The position numbers were made by a program, and so were the translations under genes. From contig JBBRMY010000020.1 of the NCBI GenBank assembly GCA_038230595.1, forward strand, positions 1 to 26,293: DNA of 26,293 bases, in the 5' to 3' direction. How positions within the stretch are numbered: the first letter of the stretch is position 1; every line of letters begins with the position of its first letter. Positions 6,333 through 13,892 of the stretch are shown here, in pieces. The notes below the pieces were generated by a model. That model saw nothing but the letters and a program-made list of their open reading frames with translations. It searched no databases and was not told the origin of the DNA. This DNA is from JBBRMY01 sp038230595. Lineage in GTDB: Bacteria > Bacteroidota > Ignavibacteria > Tepidaquicellales > Tepidaquicellaceae.

Positions 6333-7052
6333 TTATTCATTATTAATAACTACTACAAACTCCCCTTTAAGCTTAAGCTTATTTTTTGAAGAAAGCAGGT
6401 TTTTCACTTTATCTCTGGTAACTTCTTCAAACTTTTTTGTAAGCTCACGGCATAAAGCGACGTCCTTGTTACCGATAAACTCAAGTATATCCTTCAGAGT
6501 TTTTTCAATTCTATACGGTGATTCATAAATTATCAGCGGCATTTTTATATCTTTCATTTCCTTCAATAAGGTCTGACTTCCATTTTTCTGTGGTAAAAAT
6601 CCCTGGAAATAAAATCTTTTAGTAGAAAATCCTGAAAGAACTAAAGCATGTATGAAAGCATTCGCCCCCGGTACCGGAATTACAGGAATATTTTCTTCAA
6701 CGCATTCTGAGATAAGTATTCCGCCCGGATCTGAAATTCCCGGTGTTCCTGAATCAGAAACTAAAGCTACAGTTGATCCCTTTTTAAGGTCTTCAATGAT
6801 CTGTTTCGACTTATCCGATTCATTGTATGAATAATAGCTGGTGAGTTTATTCTTAATTCCATAATGCTGAAGCAATATTCCTGTCTGACGTGTATCTTCA
6901 GCAGCTATCAGGTCAGCTTTTTTTAAAATATCTAATGCCCTGAACGATATATCTTTTAAATTCCCAATTGGTGTTGAGACAATATATAATGCGCCTTTTA
7001 TTAATTCAGAATTTTCAAACTTGAATTTCTCTGATAGCAATTCACTTTCCAT
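6333..7052 (-). CDS. rsmI: 16S rRNA (cytidine(1402)-2'-O)-methyltransferase RsmI
   Basis: RsmI methylates the ribose of C1402 in the 16S rRNA decoding centre, using S-adenosylmethionine. The 239-residue protein has the tetrapyrrole-methylase-like fold motifs in order: TPIGNLKDIS (27-36), AEDTR (51-55), VSDSGTPGISDPG (98-110), PVPGANA (126-132) and FQGFLP (149-154). It is shorter than the E. coli protein (about 286) because the C-terminal extension is missing, which is common in this group. The ATG at 7052 overlaps the end of aspA by 11 bases, suggesting translational coupling. About 20 residues precede the conserved LYIVSTPIG, so a later start is possible but no Met is available there. Confidence 0.95.
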   Translation of the reverse strand: MESELLSEKFKFENSELIKGALYIVSTPIGNLKDISFRALDILKKADLIAAEDTRQTGILLQHYGIKNKLTSYYSYNESDKSKQIIEDLKKGSTVALVSDSGTPGISDPGGILISECVEENIPVIPVPGANAFIHALVLSGFSTKRFYFQGFLPQKNGSQTLLKEMKDIKMPLIIYESPYRIEKTLKDILEFIGNKDVALCRELTKKFEEVTRDKVKNLLSSKNKLKLKGEFVVVINNE

Positions 7053-8454
7053 TCGGTCGTTTCTTTCTTAAGCCTGCCATATTTTCAGGAAGCATGATAA
7101 CATCAAGGGCATCTTTGGAAATAATATTTTTTTCAAGTACAAGCTGATATACTGACCGATCGTTTTTCAAAGCTTCTTTTGCGATCTCTGAACAAACATC
7201 ATAACCTAAATAAGGAACTAGAGCAGTAATAAGGCCGATGCTGTGCTCAACATAATATCTGCATACTGCTTCATTTGCAGTTATACCATTTATACATTTT
7301 TCACTTAGAGTTCTGCTGGCATTCTTTAAAATATTTATTGTATCAAATAATCTGAAAGCAATAACCGGTTCCATCACATTCAATTCCAGCTGCCCTGCTT
7401 CAGCAGCCATAGTAATAGTAAGATCATTACCTACAACCTGGAAAGCAACCTGGTTCACAACTTCTGGGATTACAGGATTAACTTTCCCCGGCATTATAGA
7501 TGAGCCGGGCTGCATTGGTGGAAGATTTATCTCATTGAATCCTGCTCTAGGACCTGAAGACAAAAGCCTGAGATCATTGCAGATCTTTGAAAGCTTTACA
7601 GCATATCTTTTCAGTACTCCGCTTACCTGAATATATGCTCCGGTATCTGATGTTGCTTCTATAAAATCACGGGACAGGCTAAGTGGTAATCCCGTTATTG
7701 TTCTAAGTTCATTGCATATAATATCTGAATAGTCGATATGAGAATTTATTCCTGTACCAATTGCCGTTGCCCCCATATTTATTTCTGTTATGAGTTTTCT
7801 AGCTTCCTTAATTCGCTTCATATCCTCATCGATCGTTTCTGCATAAGCACCGAATTCCTGCCCAAGTGTCATTGGCACTGCATCCTGAAGCTGAGTTCTT
7901 CCAAGCTTTATTATTTTAGAAAATTCTGATTCTTTTTTTCTGAAGGACTTTTTTAATACTTCTATACAATCAAGCAGATGTTCAATACTCATATATAATG
8001 CAATCCGGAATGCAGTAGGATAAGTATCATTTGTTGATTGCGACATATTCACATGGTCATTTGGATTTATCTTTGAGTATTCTGATTTTGAATATCCGGA
8101 TATTTCCAGCGCAAGATTTGCTATCACTTCGTTTGCATTCATATTCGTTGAAGTGCCTGCACCGCCCTGCATCATATCTACGATAAACTGATCATAGTAA
8201 TTTCCCTCAATAATTTTATCGCATGCCAGTGAGATCGCATTACCGATCTTTTCATCTAAAAGACCCAGCTTCATGTTTGTTATAGCCGCAGCTTTTTTAA
8301 CATAGGCAAGTGAATCAATAAAAGCGGGGTTTGAAGAAAGTGTAATGCCGGTTATCTTGAAATTATCCGCAGCCCTCATTGACTGCACTCCATAGTATGC
8401 GTTTTCAGGTATTTTTAATTCACCTAAAAAATCCTTCTCAACTCTGTAATTCAT
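7042..8454 (-). CDS. aspA: Aspartate ammonia-lyase
   Basis: It converts L-aspartate to fumarate and ammonia as a cytosolic homotetramer. Its 470 residues match the family length. The N-terminus reads YRVEKDFLGELKIPENAYYG. TSTNMNANE is at 101-109 and HVNMSQSTND at 134-143. The flexible loop signature GSSIMPGKVNP is at 317-327, with the catalytic-base serine at Ser318 by comparison with E. coli AspA. Fumarase C is the near alternative; the N-terminal RVEKDFLGE and the PVIPEVVNQV segment after the loop favour aspartase. The gene ends with TGA, which shows that TGA is a real stop in this genome. It leads the minus-strand run into rsmI. The 130-base gap to rlmB holds divergent promoters that I could not pin down. 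Confidence 0.93.
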   Translation of the reverse strand: MNYRVEKDFLGELKIPENAYYGVQSMRAADNFKITGITLSSNPAFIDSLAYVKKAAAITNMKLGLLDEKIGNAISLACDKIIEGNYYDQFIVDMMQGGAGTSTNMNANEVIANLALEISGYSKSEYSKINPNDHVNMSQSTNDTYPTAFRIALYMSIEHLLDCIEVLKKSFRKKESEFSKIIKLGRTQLQDAVPMTLGQEFGAYAETIDEDMKRIKEARKLITEINMGATAIGTGINSHIDYSDIICNELRTITGLPLSLSRDFIEATSDTGAYIQVSGVLKRYAVKLSKICNDLRLLSSGPRAGFNEINLPPMQPGSSIMPGKVNPVIPEVVNQVAFQVVGNDLTITMAAEAGQLELNVMEPVIAFRLFDTINILKNASRTLSEKCINGITANEAVCRYYVEHSIGLITALVPYLGYDVCSEIAKEALKNDRSVYQLVLEKNIISKDALDVIMLPENMAGLRKKRPNGK

Positions 8455-8584
8455 TCAGGGCAATTTTAATTGGATAATTCAATATACTCACCTATGCTTC
8501 TTATTTAAATATAATTCCAAGTGAACAGCCTATTGTCATATTAAAAGAAAGCACGATTCTCTATATTTAACCAAATTACATCAA

Positions 8585-9334
8585 ATGCTCGTCATAGGAA
8601 AAAACCCGATCTACGAATTACTTGCAAAAGATCCTACAGAATTCAGTAAGATAATTATACTTAAAAAGCTCGATCCCGATAAGAAATTTAAGGAAATTGT
8701 AAAAACTGCGACTGAACATAACATTCATGTAATGTTCCTTAATAAATTCCAGTTTGAAAAATATTTTCAGACGAAGAGTAAGGAAGAAGGAGTCTCACAG
8801 GGAATAATCGCATTTATAAAAGACTTCGAGTATGTTCCTCTAAAGCAGGTAATAGAAAAAAATAAGGATGAGAAGTTTCCAGTCGTTTTGCTTCTTGATG
8901 AAATTACCGATCCGCATAATTTCGGTGCGATAATTCGTTCAGCAGTATGTCTTGATGCAAAAGCGATCGTTATTCCGCGGCACAACTCTGCAGAAGTTAA
9001 TCACACGGTAATAAAAACCTCAGCGGGTTCAGTTCAGCATATAGACATTTGCCGTGAGACTAATTTATATAACAGTATAACCTATTTAAAAGATAACGGG
9101 TACTGGGTTGTAGGTACAGATGTTAATTCAGGAAAGAATATTTACAACGTAGATTTCAAAATGAAAACTGCATTAGTTGTTGGAAGTGAAGGCAAGGGAA
9201 TGAGAAAAAATATCACTGATGCCTGCGATATACTTGCAAAAATACCAATGAGCGGAAAACTGGATTCCCTTAATGTTTCTGTATCAACAGGAATAATACT
9301 TGGGGAGATCTTAAGACAGAAATTGATAAAATAG
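8585..9334 (+). CDS. rlmB: 23S rRNA 2'-O-ribose methyltransferase of the SpoU/RlmB type
   Basis: This 249-residue SPOUT-class enzyme is SAM-dependent and expected to methylate a guanosine ribose in 23S rRNA. A short substrate-binding domain (residues 1-80, MLVIGKNPIYELL) precedes the knotted catalytic domain. Its three motifs are NFGAIIRSA (112-120), GSEGKGM (200-206) and SLNVSVSTG (228-236). The RlmB assignment rests on overall length and the GKNPIYELL start; TrmH-like relatives share the same motifs, so the exact target base is inferred. The gene stands alone on the plus strand between aspA and the protease. No good ribosome binding site precedes its ATG. Confidence 0.85.
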   Translation: MLVIGKNPIYELLAKDPTEFSKIIILKKLDPDKKFKEIVKTATEHNIHVMFLNKFQFEKYFQTKSKEEGVSQGIIAFIKDFEYVPLKQVIEKNKDEKFPVVLLLDEITDPHNFGAIIRSAVCLDAKAIVIPRHNSAEVNHTVIKTSAGSVQHIDICRETNLYNSITYLKDNGYWVVGTDVNSGKNIYNVDFKMKTALVVGSEGKGMRKNITDACDILAKIPMSGKLDSLNVSVSTGIILGEILRQKLIK

Positions 9335-9354
9335 ATCTTCCACGAATTGTCATT

Positions 9355-9373
9355 CCAGCGTGCTTTTAGCTGG
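9355..9373. repeat. CCAGC-(gtgctttta)-GCTGG hairpin, REP-like family
   Basis: CATTCCAGCGTGCTTTTAGC followed by TGGGGG is the same element as the two hairpins in 13692-13890 (CCGC…TGCTTTTAGCGGGG). Here the middle stem pair is A-T instead of C-G, so both arms changed together. It lies 20 bases after the rlmB stop. Confidence 0.65.
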
Positions 9374-9462
9374 GGGCACCCTCTGGGTCATCCATTGGTA
9401 AAATCAGGGGATCCCGGCTTTAGCAGAACCTACCTCATAAATAAAAAATATTCCAATAAAAA

Positions 9463-9600
9463 AACTTTATTCAATATTTTAACCTTAGTAGAAAAAATAA
9501 TTCAAATGAACCAACCTTATTACCTTATTTTCTTTAATTAGGTAATAATGTTGGATTTTTAATTGAATATTCTAATAAGGTTGAAAAACTAAATAAGGTT
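9463..9600. repeat. Long nested hairpin built of AACCTTATT units, copy 2
   Basis: The centre is AACCTTATTACCTTATT (9513-9529) facing ATTAGGTAATAATGTTGG (9537-9554). The flanking arms repeat AACTTTATT (9463) and AACCTTAGTAGA (9481) on the left, and TCTAATAAGGTT (about 9571) and AATAAGGTT (9592-9600) on the right. Order and spacing of units match copy 1 at 4268-4421, while the linkers differ. It occupies most of the 367-base gap 9335-9701, whose remainder is the REP-like hairpin and the terminator. Confidence 0.72.
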
Positions 9601-9619
9601 AATACACTTCCAATTTTAT

Positions 9620-9654
9620 AAAACAAAAAACCCGGCAAAAAATTCGCCGGGTTT
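9620..9654 (-). terminator. Intrinsic terminator after the T9SS protease gene
   Basis: Read on the minus strand, AAACCCGGC (9654-9646) pairs with GCCGGGTTT (9636-9628) around a nine-base loop. It is followed by TTTTTTGTTTT. The stem is perfect and GC-rich at the top. Confidence 0.88.
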
Positions 9655-9660
9655 AAAAGC

Positions 9661-9680
9661 AGACGCAAAATATTGCGTCT
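9661..9680. repeat. AGACGCAA-aata-TTGCGTCT palindrome
   Basis: Perfect eight-base arms between the protease stop and its terminator. It resembles the AGACGCGC palindromes at 4065 and 4593, with the inner stem changed on both arms. Confidence 0.6.
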
Positions 9681-9701
9681 CTACAAATATGTTAAAGAGA
9701 T

Positions 9702-11870
9702 TTATTTCACCAGCATCATTCTCTTTGTATCTATAAACTCCGCAGATTCAATTCTGTAAAAGTAAACTCCGCTTGCTAATTTGCTACCGTCATAATCTAC
9801 AGAATAATTTCCTGCGGCTCTAACTTCATTTACCAATTGAGCAATTTCTTTTCCAAGCATATCATATATCTTTATTGTTACAAGACCCTGCTTTGGTAGG
9901 GAGAAATTTATTTTGGTTGTAGGATTGAACGGATTAGGATAATTCTGGTATAGTTCATATTTTGCCGGAATAGTTGAAACCGGATCTCCTACTCCAACTA
10001 ATCCGCCTGAAGTAATATCATCAATAAAAAGATTATTTCCAAAAGCACTTTTTGCAATAAATCTCACCATGTTAGTTCCTACGGGCATAGGATATACCTT
10101 TGTTGCCCATTGACTTGCGGTTGGAGCTGTTAGCTGCGTAGCAGCCGAAACTGTTGTCATTACTGGAGAATTGTTTACGCCTGAAGACAAATTAAGAGCC
10201 TGATACATACCGATAAGTCTTGCCCAGGTCGAACCTGCATTTGTTGAAGTTTCAATTATGCACGAATCTATTGCAGTCGCGCTGTAATAACCGCAAGCTT
10301 CATTGAATCTTAAATAATGAGATCCAAATAAAACCGGTGGAAATTGATTACTTGTTAAAATCTGTGGACCGGTGGTTGCTGATGCTGTCCAGAAATCATA
10401 CTTAGCCGAACCTGTACCATTTCCATAACCGCTTGCTGCATTTCTTGTCCAGTATTGTGTTGCTGCAGTTCCTTGTGATAATGACCAAAATGCCGGTGGC
10501 ATTGTTGCATCGGTGAATGGCTGAAACAATGGAAGAAGGCTTGCTCTTCTTAAAGTCAAAAGTCGGTCAGGCGCAGTTGAGTTTACAGAATCAGAAGATG
10601 TATAAGCTCTTACTCTCCAGTAACCGGAAACAGAATCTCCCGGTGCAATTCCCATAGAAGATAGCATTGAATCCAATTGAGAATATCTAAGTGTAAGACC
10701 TGTGTCAAGCCCGCTGTTATTTGATAAAACTCTTAACAAAGCTGGATCTGAAAATGAAGCTCCGTTTTTAAACAGCCATCTGTAAGTTGAACCTCCGCTT
10801 CCTGACTTTCTCCATGAAAAATTTAAAGGTGTAGGATCTACCGGTGAAGTCGTTATCGATGTTCCTGTAGCCGGCGAAATCAGTGAAAATGATGAGATTG
10901 TGATCTGCTGTCTTCTGAAAGTTATTGCTCTTGGTCCGTTTGCTGCTGAAAGTGAATCCGGTCCCGGAGCTGATGCGCCTTTGTAAGCCCAGATAGTAAA
11001 TTGTCCAACAGCAGAGTCAGATGCAGTACCATTATTTGAAAATCCTGATGATGAAAGCAGCGCATCAAGTTGTCCTAAAGTAGTTGTTATGATGTTTGTG
11101 CTGGAAGAAATAAAAAATCGTCTTGTCGTAACAGTTGGATTTCCAAAAACAAATTTATAATTTGCGCCTGTTGCAGATGTATCCCATGTGATCGTAATAG
11201 TTGTATTATCTCCCGGTACAGTTACAATTCTGTTTCCCGCTGAAGGTGTTAAAATATTAAATGCGCTTAAAGGATAGGCTGCCATTCTTCTGTATGCCGC
11301 CATTAAATTTATCAAGCCTTTTCCATAATCATTGTCTTCACCGGGAGTACCAAGGTCAGTGCATGTTGAAAACAAAATTGCCTTTAGCTGCTTGCCTGTC
11401 ATATTAGGATTCACCTGCTTTAGCAAAGCAATTGCACCTGCTACGTGAGGAGAAGCCATTGAAGTACCGCTTAACAATGAATAGCTTGTCCCTGAATATG
11501 AAGACCGCACATTATTTCCAGGAGCGGAAACTTCAGGCTTAATTAATAATGTTCCTGTTCCTCCGCAGATCGATGGTCCTCTGCTTGAAAAGCTTGCAAT
11601 TGGATAGCCTGCTGTGTTACCATCAACTGCGCCGACGCACATTACATTTATAGAATCAATATTTATATTTTTCGGAGGAGTACAAGATGAAGCTGCAGGT
11701 CCTGAATTACCTGCTGAAAAAACCACTCCTATTCCTGCTGCTTCAACTGAAGCAAGTAATGTTCTGTAAATTGAAGTTGTACACTGATCGGATGCATTCG
11801 GATCCTGCCATGAACAGCTTATAACTGTAGGCATATCATCATTAGTAGATGCATTACTGTCAGGATTCAT
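9702..11870 (-). CDS. Secreted subtilisin-like protease, C-terminal part with Ser site and T9SS sorting domain (split by an in-frame stop)
   Basis: This 722-residue stretch continues the frame of 11874-12725 after a single TGA and one Gly codon. It carries the rest of a peptidase S8 domain: the oxyanion Asn in FSAGNSGP (N55), FSSRGPS at 94-100, and the nucleophile in GTSMASPHVAG (Ser137). Two beta-sandwich-like repeats of SsaB/fibronectin flavour follow ('FNILTPSAGNRIVTVPGD', 'FSLISPATGTSI'), then a carbohydrate-binding-like region. The last 80 or so residues are a type IX secretion sorting domain (NYPNPFNPTTKI…GVYFYRI…KRMMLVK). No ribosome binding site supports its first ATG, so independent translation is doubtful. 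The piece lacks the Asp and His of the triad and would be inactive alone. Confidence 0.85.
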   Translation of the reverse strand: MNPDSNASTNDDMPTVISCSWQDPNASDQCTTSIYRTLLASVEAAGIGVVFSAGNSGPAASSCTPPKNINIDSINVMCVGAVDGNTAGYPIASFSSRGPSICGGTGTLLIKPEVSAPGNNVRSSYSGTSYSLLSGTSMASPHVAGAIALLKQVNPNMTGKQLKAILFSTCTDLGTPGEDNDYGKGLINLMAAYRRMAAYPLSAFNILTPSAGNRIVTVPGDNTTITITWDTSATGANYKFVFGNPTVTTRRFFISSSTNIITTTLGQLDALLSSSGFSNNGTASDSAVGQFTIWAYKGASAPGPDSLSAANGPRAITFRRQQITISSFSLISPATGTSITTSPVDPTPLNFSWRKSGSGGSTYRWLFKNGASFSDPALLRVLSNNSGLDTGLTLRYSQLDSMLSSMGIAPGDSVSGYWRVRAYTSSDSVNSTAPDRLLTLRRASLLPLFQPFTDATMPPAFWSLSQGTAATQYWTRNAASGYGNGTGSAKYDFWTASATTGPQILTSNQFPPVLFGSHYLRFNEACGYYSATAIDSCIIETSTNAGSTWARLIGMYQALNLSSGVNNSPVMTTVSAATQLTAPTASQWATKVYPMPVGTNMVRFIAKSAFGNNLFIDDITSGGLVGVGDPVSTIPAKYELYQNYPNPFNPTTKINFSLPKQGLVTIKIYDMLGKEIAQLVNEVRAAGNYSVDYDGSKLASGVYFYRIESAEFIDTKRMMLVK

Positions 11871-11873
11871 TCC

Positions 11874-11876
11874 TCA
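11874..11876 (-). other. In-frame TGA interrupting the subtilisin gene
   Basis: On the minus strand the codons run …GTA ACT GCT TTT CAA TGA GGA ATG AAT CCT. Reading frame and homology continue unchanged across the TGA, and a Trp (TGG) at this place would give AFQWGMNPD. One G-to-A change therefore explains the split. TGA ends aspA (7042) and dusB (17218) normally, so global reassignment is unlikely. Confidence 0.85.
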
Positions 11877-12725
11877 TTGAAAAGCAGTTACATTATCAGA
11901 AGGATAAATAGCACCCGGACAATCAGTCACTGCAGCCGCTATCCATCGTGCTCCCGGAGCTACACCTACTGTATCTCCGGTTGATGAGCTTGATCCGCAC
12001 ATTATTCCCATAGTATGCGTTCCGTGAAAATCACCTGCGCATGCATTAGGAAAATTTATTGATGGATTTCGGACATTATACCATGACCAATACCAGGGTC
12101 TACCGTTGTTTCCCCACCATTTCGGACTAAGAGCCGGGTGAGTTCCGTTTACTCCGTTATCAATATTCATTACTGTTGAACCTGCACCGGAAAATCCAAG
12201 TCTCCATAAAGAATCTGCTCTTATTACTTTTAAACCTATTTCTACACTTTCAATGCTGTTCTTACTTTTATTATCCGGTAATATCGAAACCGGCTTATCA
12301 AGAAAGCAAATATCATCAAGGTCAAGCACTTGAATATCGTTTCTGTAAGTGAGCTGGTTCAAAACATCAGAAGTTACTTCAGCCATTATAAGGTTTGTTA
12401 CCCAGTAATTTTGAAGCAGCTTTACTTTTCCCATGCTTTTTTCCGCATTCAGATATTGTAGAAGCGGACCCTGAGTATTCTGAGCTTTCTGCTGTAATGC
12501 AGTTATAACAGTATATGCTCTGTATTGCAATGAAGCATTCATCCTGTATAAGTCAGCATCAAGTCTGTCAATATCAACCTGGTCACTCAATAGAATTAAC
12601 ACCCTTGTGTACTGCAGAGGGTTTAGAGAATTCATTTTTTGTTGTAGCCTTGAAGTAATTTGCAATGCATTCGCATTCATAACTCCAAATGCAAAAATAA
12701 AAGCAAAAAGAAAAAGTTTTTTCAT
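11874..12725 (-). CDS. Secreted subtilisin-like protease, N-terminal part with Asp and His sites (split gene)
   Basis: This is the first part of an S8 serine protease. I place the start at the ATG at 12725, giving MKKLFLFAFIFAFGVMNANA, a clean signal peptide. The ATG at 12782 adds 19 polar residues and would sit inside the likely promoter. A prodomain-like region covers about 25-145. The catalytic Asp lies in VMNIDNGVNGTHP (D189) and the catalytic His in DFHGTHTMGI (H234). The frame stops at TGA 11874-11876, before the oxyanion hole and Ser, which are coded in the next piece (9702-11870). In the intact ancestor the protein would have had about 1000 residues and been exported by Sec and then the T9SS. 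Whether the stop is real, a sequencing error or suppressed is open. Confidence 0.85.
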   Translation of the reverse strand: MKKLFLFAFIFAFGVMNANALQITSRLQQKMNSLNPLQYTRVLILLSDQVDIDRLDADLYRMNASLQYRAYTVITALQQKAQNTQGPLLQYLNAEKSMGKVKLLQNYWVTNLIMAEVTSDVLNQLTYRNDIQVLDLDDICFLDKPVSILPDNKSKNSIESVEIGLKVIRADSLWRLGFSGAGSTVMNIDNGVNGTHPALSPKWWGNNGRPWYWSWYNVRNPSINFPNACAGDFHGTHTMGIMCGSSSSTGDTVGVAPGARWIAAAVTDCPGAIYPSDNVTAFQ

Positions 12726-12770
12726 TTTAATTGTATTTGTTTTGTATAATTTCGGGGAAGATTGAGTTAT

Positions 12771-12799
12771 AAAATATAACATTATGATAAAATTAGCAA
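12771..12799 (-). promoter_or_regulatory. Candidate promoter of the protease gene
   Basis: On the minus strand TTG (12799-12797) precedes TATATTTT (12778-12771), close to the Bacteroidota TTG/TAnnTTTG boxes, with an 18-base spacer. The sequence around TTG (ATATATTGCTAA) also occurs at the promoter of the gene 13893-16007. The leader would be about 40 bases. Confidence 0.4.
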
Positions 12800-12856
12800 T
12801 ATATTTGTCCTCTGAAAAATTGCTATATTAATATATAATTTCTCTATTTTAAAGGC

Positions 12857-12883
12857 GTAGGGCTGATTAACGAATCGCAGGTA
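12857..12883. repeat. Decayed GTAGGG-cgATTAACnAATCG repeat
   Basis: GTAGGGCTGATTAACGAATC followed by GCAGGTAAA resembles GTAGGGGCGATTAACAAATC followed by GCCCGCAAA at 22382-22410. In the latter the arms pair; here they no longer do. It lies 16 bases before the HisN-type gene. Confidence 0.5.
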
Positions 12884-12898
12884 AAATCTATCTAACTA

Positions 12899-13684
12899 AT
12901 GAAAAAGAAACACATCGAAAAGCTTCTACGGTTCTCTTTAAAATTGACGGATCAGTGCAATAAGATAAGTATGAAATATTATAAAAAAACTCTTAAGCCT
13001 AAATATAAAGCCGATAACTCCCCTGTTACAATAGCTGATAAGAAATGCGAAGAATTCCTGATAAATTCAATTTCTGATAAATTTCCGAAACATGACTTTT
13101 TGGCTGAGGAATCCGGTAAAGCAGGAAAAGATTCTGAATTCAAATGGATAATAGATCCTATTGACGGAACAAAGAACTTTATGAGGAATTTTCCATTCTG
13201 GGGAACGCTTATCGCATTAGAGCATCAAGGAGAAGTCATACTTGGAATTATCGCTCTGCCCGCAATGGGGAAAATTTATTATGCCGGAAAGGGATTGGGT
13301 TGTTACGAAAATAAAAAAAGAGTTAAAGTAAGCAAGATAAGTGAGCTGAAAAATTCATACTGTATTTTTGGCGGCTTGGATTATATTTTAAAAGAGGATT
13401 ATAAAAATAATTTTCTTCATTTAGTTGAAATGTGCTACTATGACAGGGGCTATGGAGATTGCTTCGGACATACACTTGTTATAAAAGGTAAATCAGAATT
13501 TATGATCGATCCTTTTGTATCTCCTTACGATGTTGCTCCAATAAAAATATGCATTGAAGAAGCCGGCGGAATGTTCACCGACATTAAAGGTGAAAAGTCT
13601 ATATATACCGGTAGTGCTGTTACAAGTAACGGAATAATGCATGATGAGGTTTTGAAAATGCTGAATAAGAAAATGAAAAAGTAA
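12899..13684 (+). CDS. hisN: Histidinol-phosphatase of the inositol-monophosphatase (HisN) family
   Basis: This is a 261-residue Mg2+-dependent sugar-phosphatase fold. The metal-binding motifs are clear: FLAEESG (67-73, Glu70/71), WIIDPIDGTKNF (83-94, Asp86 and Asp89) and SPYDVAPIKICIEEAGG (208-224, Asp211). The segment GYGDCFGHTLVIKGKSEFMI, with Asp-Cys before the final motif, is what I associate with HisN-type histidinol-phosphatases rather than SuhB or CysQ; the step would be histidinol phosphate to histidinol. No other his gene is in the window, so the substrate is inference and a general inositol or nucleotide phosphatase remains possible. The gene stands alone, transcribed away from the protease, with no strong ribosome binding site before its ATG. 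Confidence 0.75.
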   Translation: MKKKHIEKLLRFSLKLTDQCNKISMKYYKKTLKPKYKADNSPVTIADKKCEEFLINSISDKFPKHDFLAEESGKAGKDSEFKWIIDPIDGTKNFMRNFPFWGTLIALEHQGEVILGIIALPAMGKIYYAGKGLGCYENKKRVKVSKISELKNSYCIFGGLDYILKEDYKNNFLHLVEMCYYDRGYGDCFGHTLVIKGKSEFMIDPFVSPYDVAPIKICIEEAGGMFTDIKGEKSIYTGSAVTSNGIMHDEVLKMLNKKMKK

Positions 13685-13691
13685 ATTTTAT

Positions 13692-13890
13692 TATTTCTCC
13701 GCATGCTTTTAGCGGGGACCGAGCGACTTAATAATAATGTTACAACGCCCTATCTTTTTTAACTGAAAATTTGTTTTCTGAATTCAGCCTGAAATTAAAA
13801 TATTTCCCCGCTTGCTTTCAGCGGGGATCCAGCGTCCTAATAAAAATGTTAAAATGATTTATCTTTGTAAACTGAAAATGTGTTTTCTGA
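13692..13890. repeat. Tandem direct repeat of a 90-bp unit carrying a REP-like hairpin
   Basis: Units at 13692-13781 and 13801-13890 are aligned without gaps, with 74 of 90 positions identical by my count and a 19-base spacer. Each starts TATTTCnCCGCnTGCTTT, forms an (C)CGC…GCGG(G) hairpin, and ends ACTGAAAATnTGTTTTCTGA. The second copy's CCCCGCT/AGCGGGG stem is perfect; the first has a mismatch. They fill the gap between the two converging genes and may act at both 3' ends. Confidence 0.85.
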
Positions 13891-13892
13891 TA

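Noticed and set aside
8455..8584. tRNA or riboswitch in the aspA-rlmB gap
   Set aside because: No cloverleaf, no conserved riboswitch core and no CCA-like end could be traced; it looks like an ordinary divergent promoter region.
9347..9541. Possible 64-residue gene on the plus strand
   Set aside because: It is translated straight through the REP-like hairpin and the AACCTTATT element, has no ribosome binding site, and resembles no protein family.
11874..11876. Genetic-code change with TGA read as Trp in the whole genome
   Set aside because: aspA (stop at 7042-7044) and dusB (stop at 17216-17218) both end at TGA exactly where their families end, so TGA works as a stop here.
11874..11876. Selenocysteine codon in the protease
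   Set aside because: The position is not an active-site residue, the neighbouring sequence favours Trp, and no SECIS-like hairpin stands out after it.
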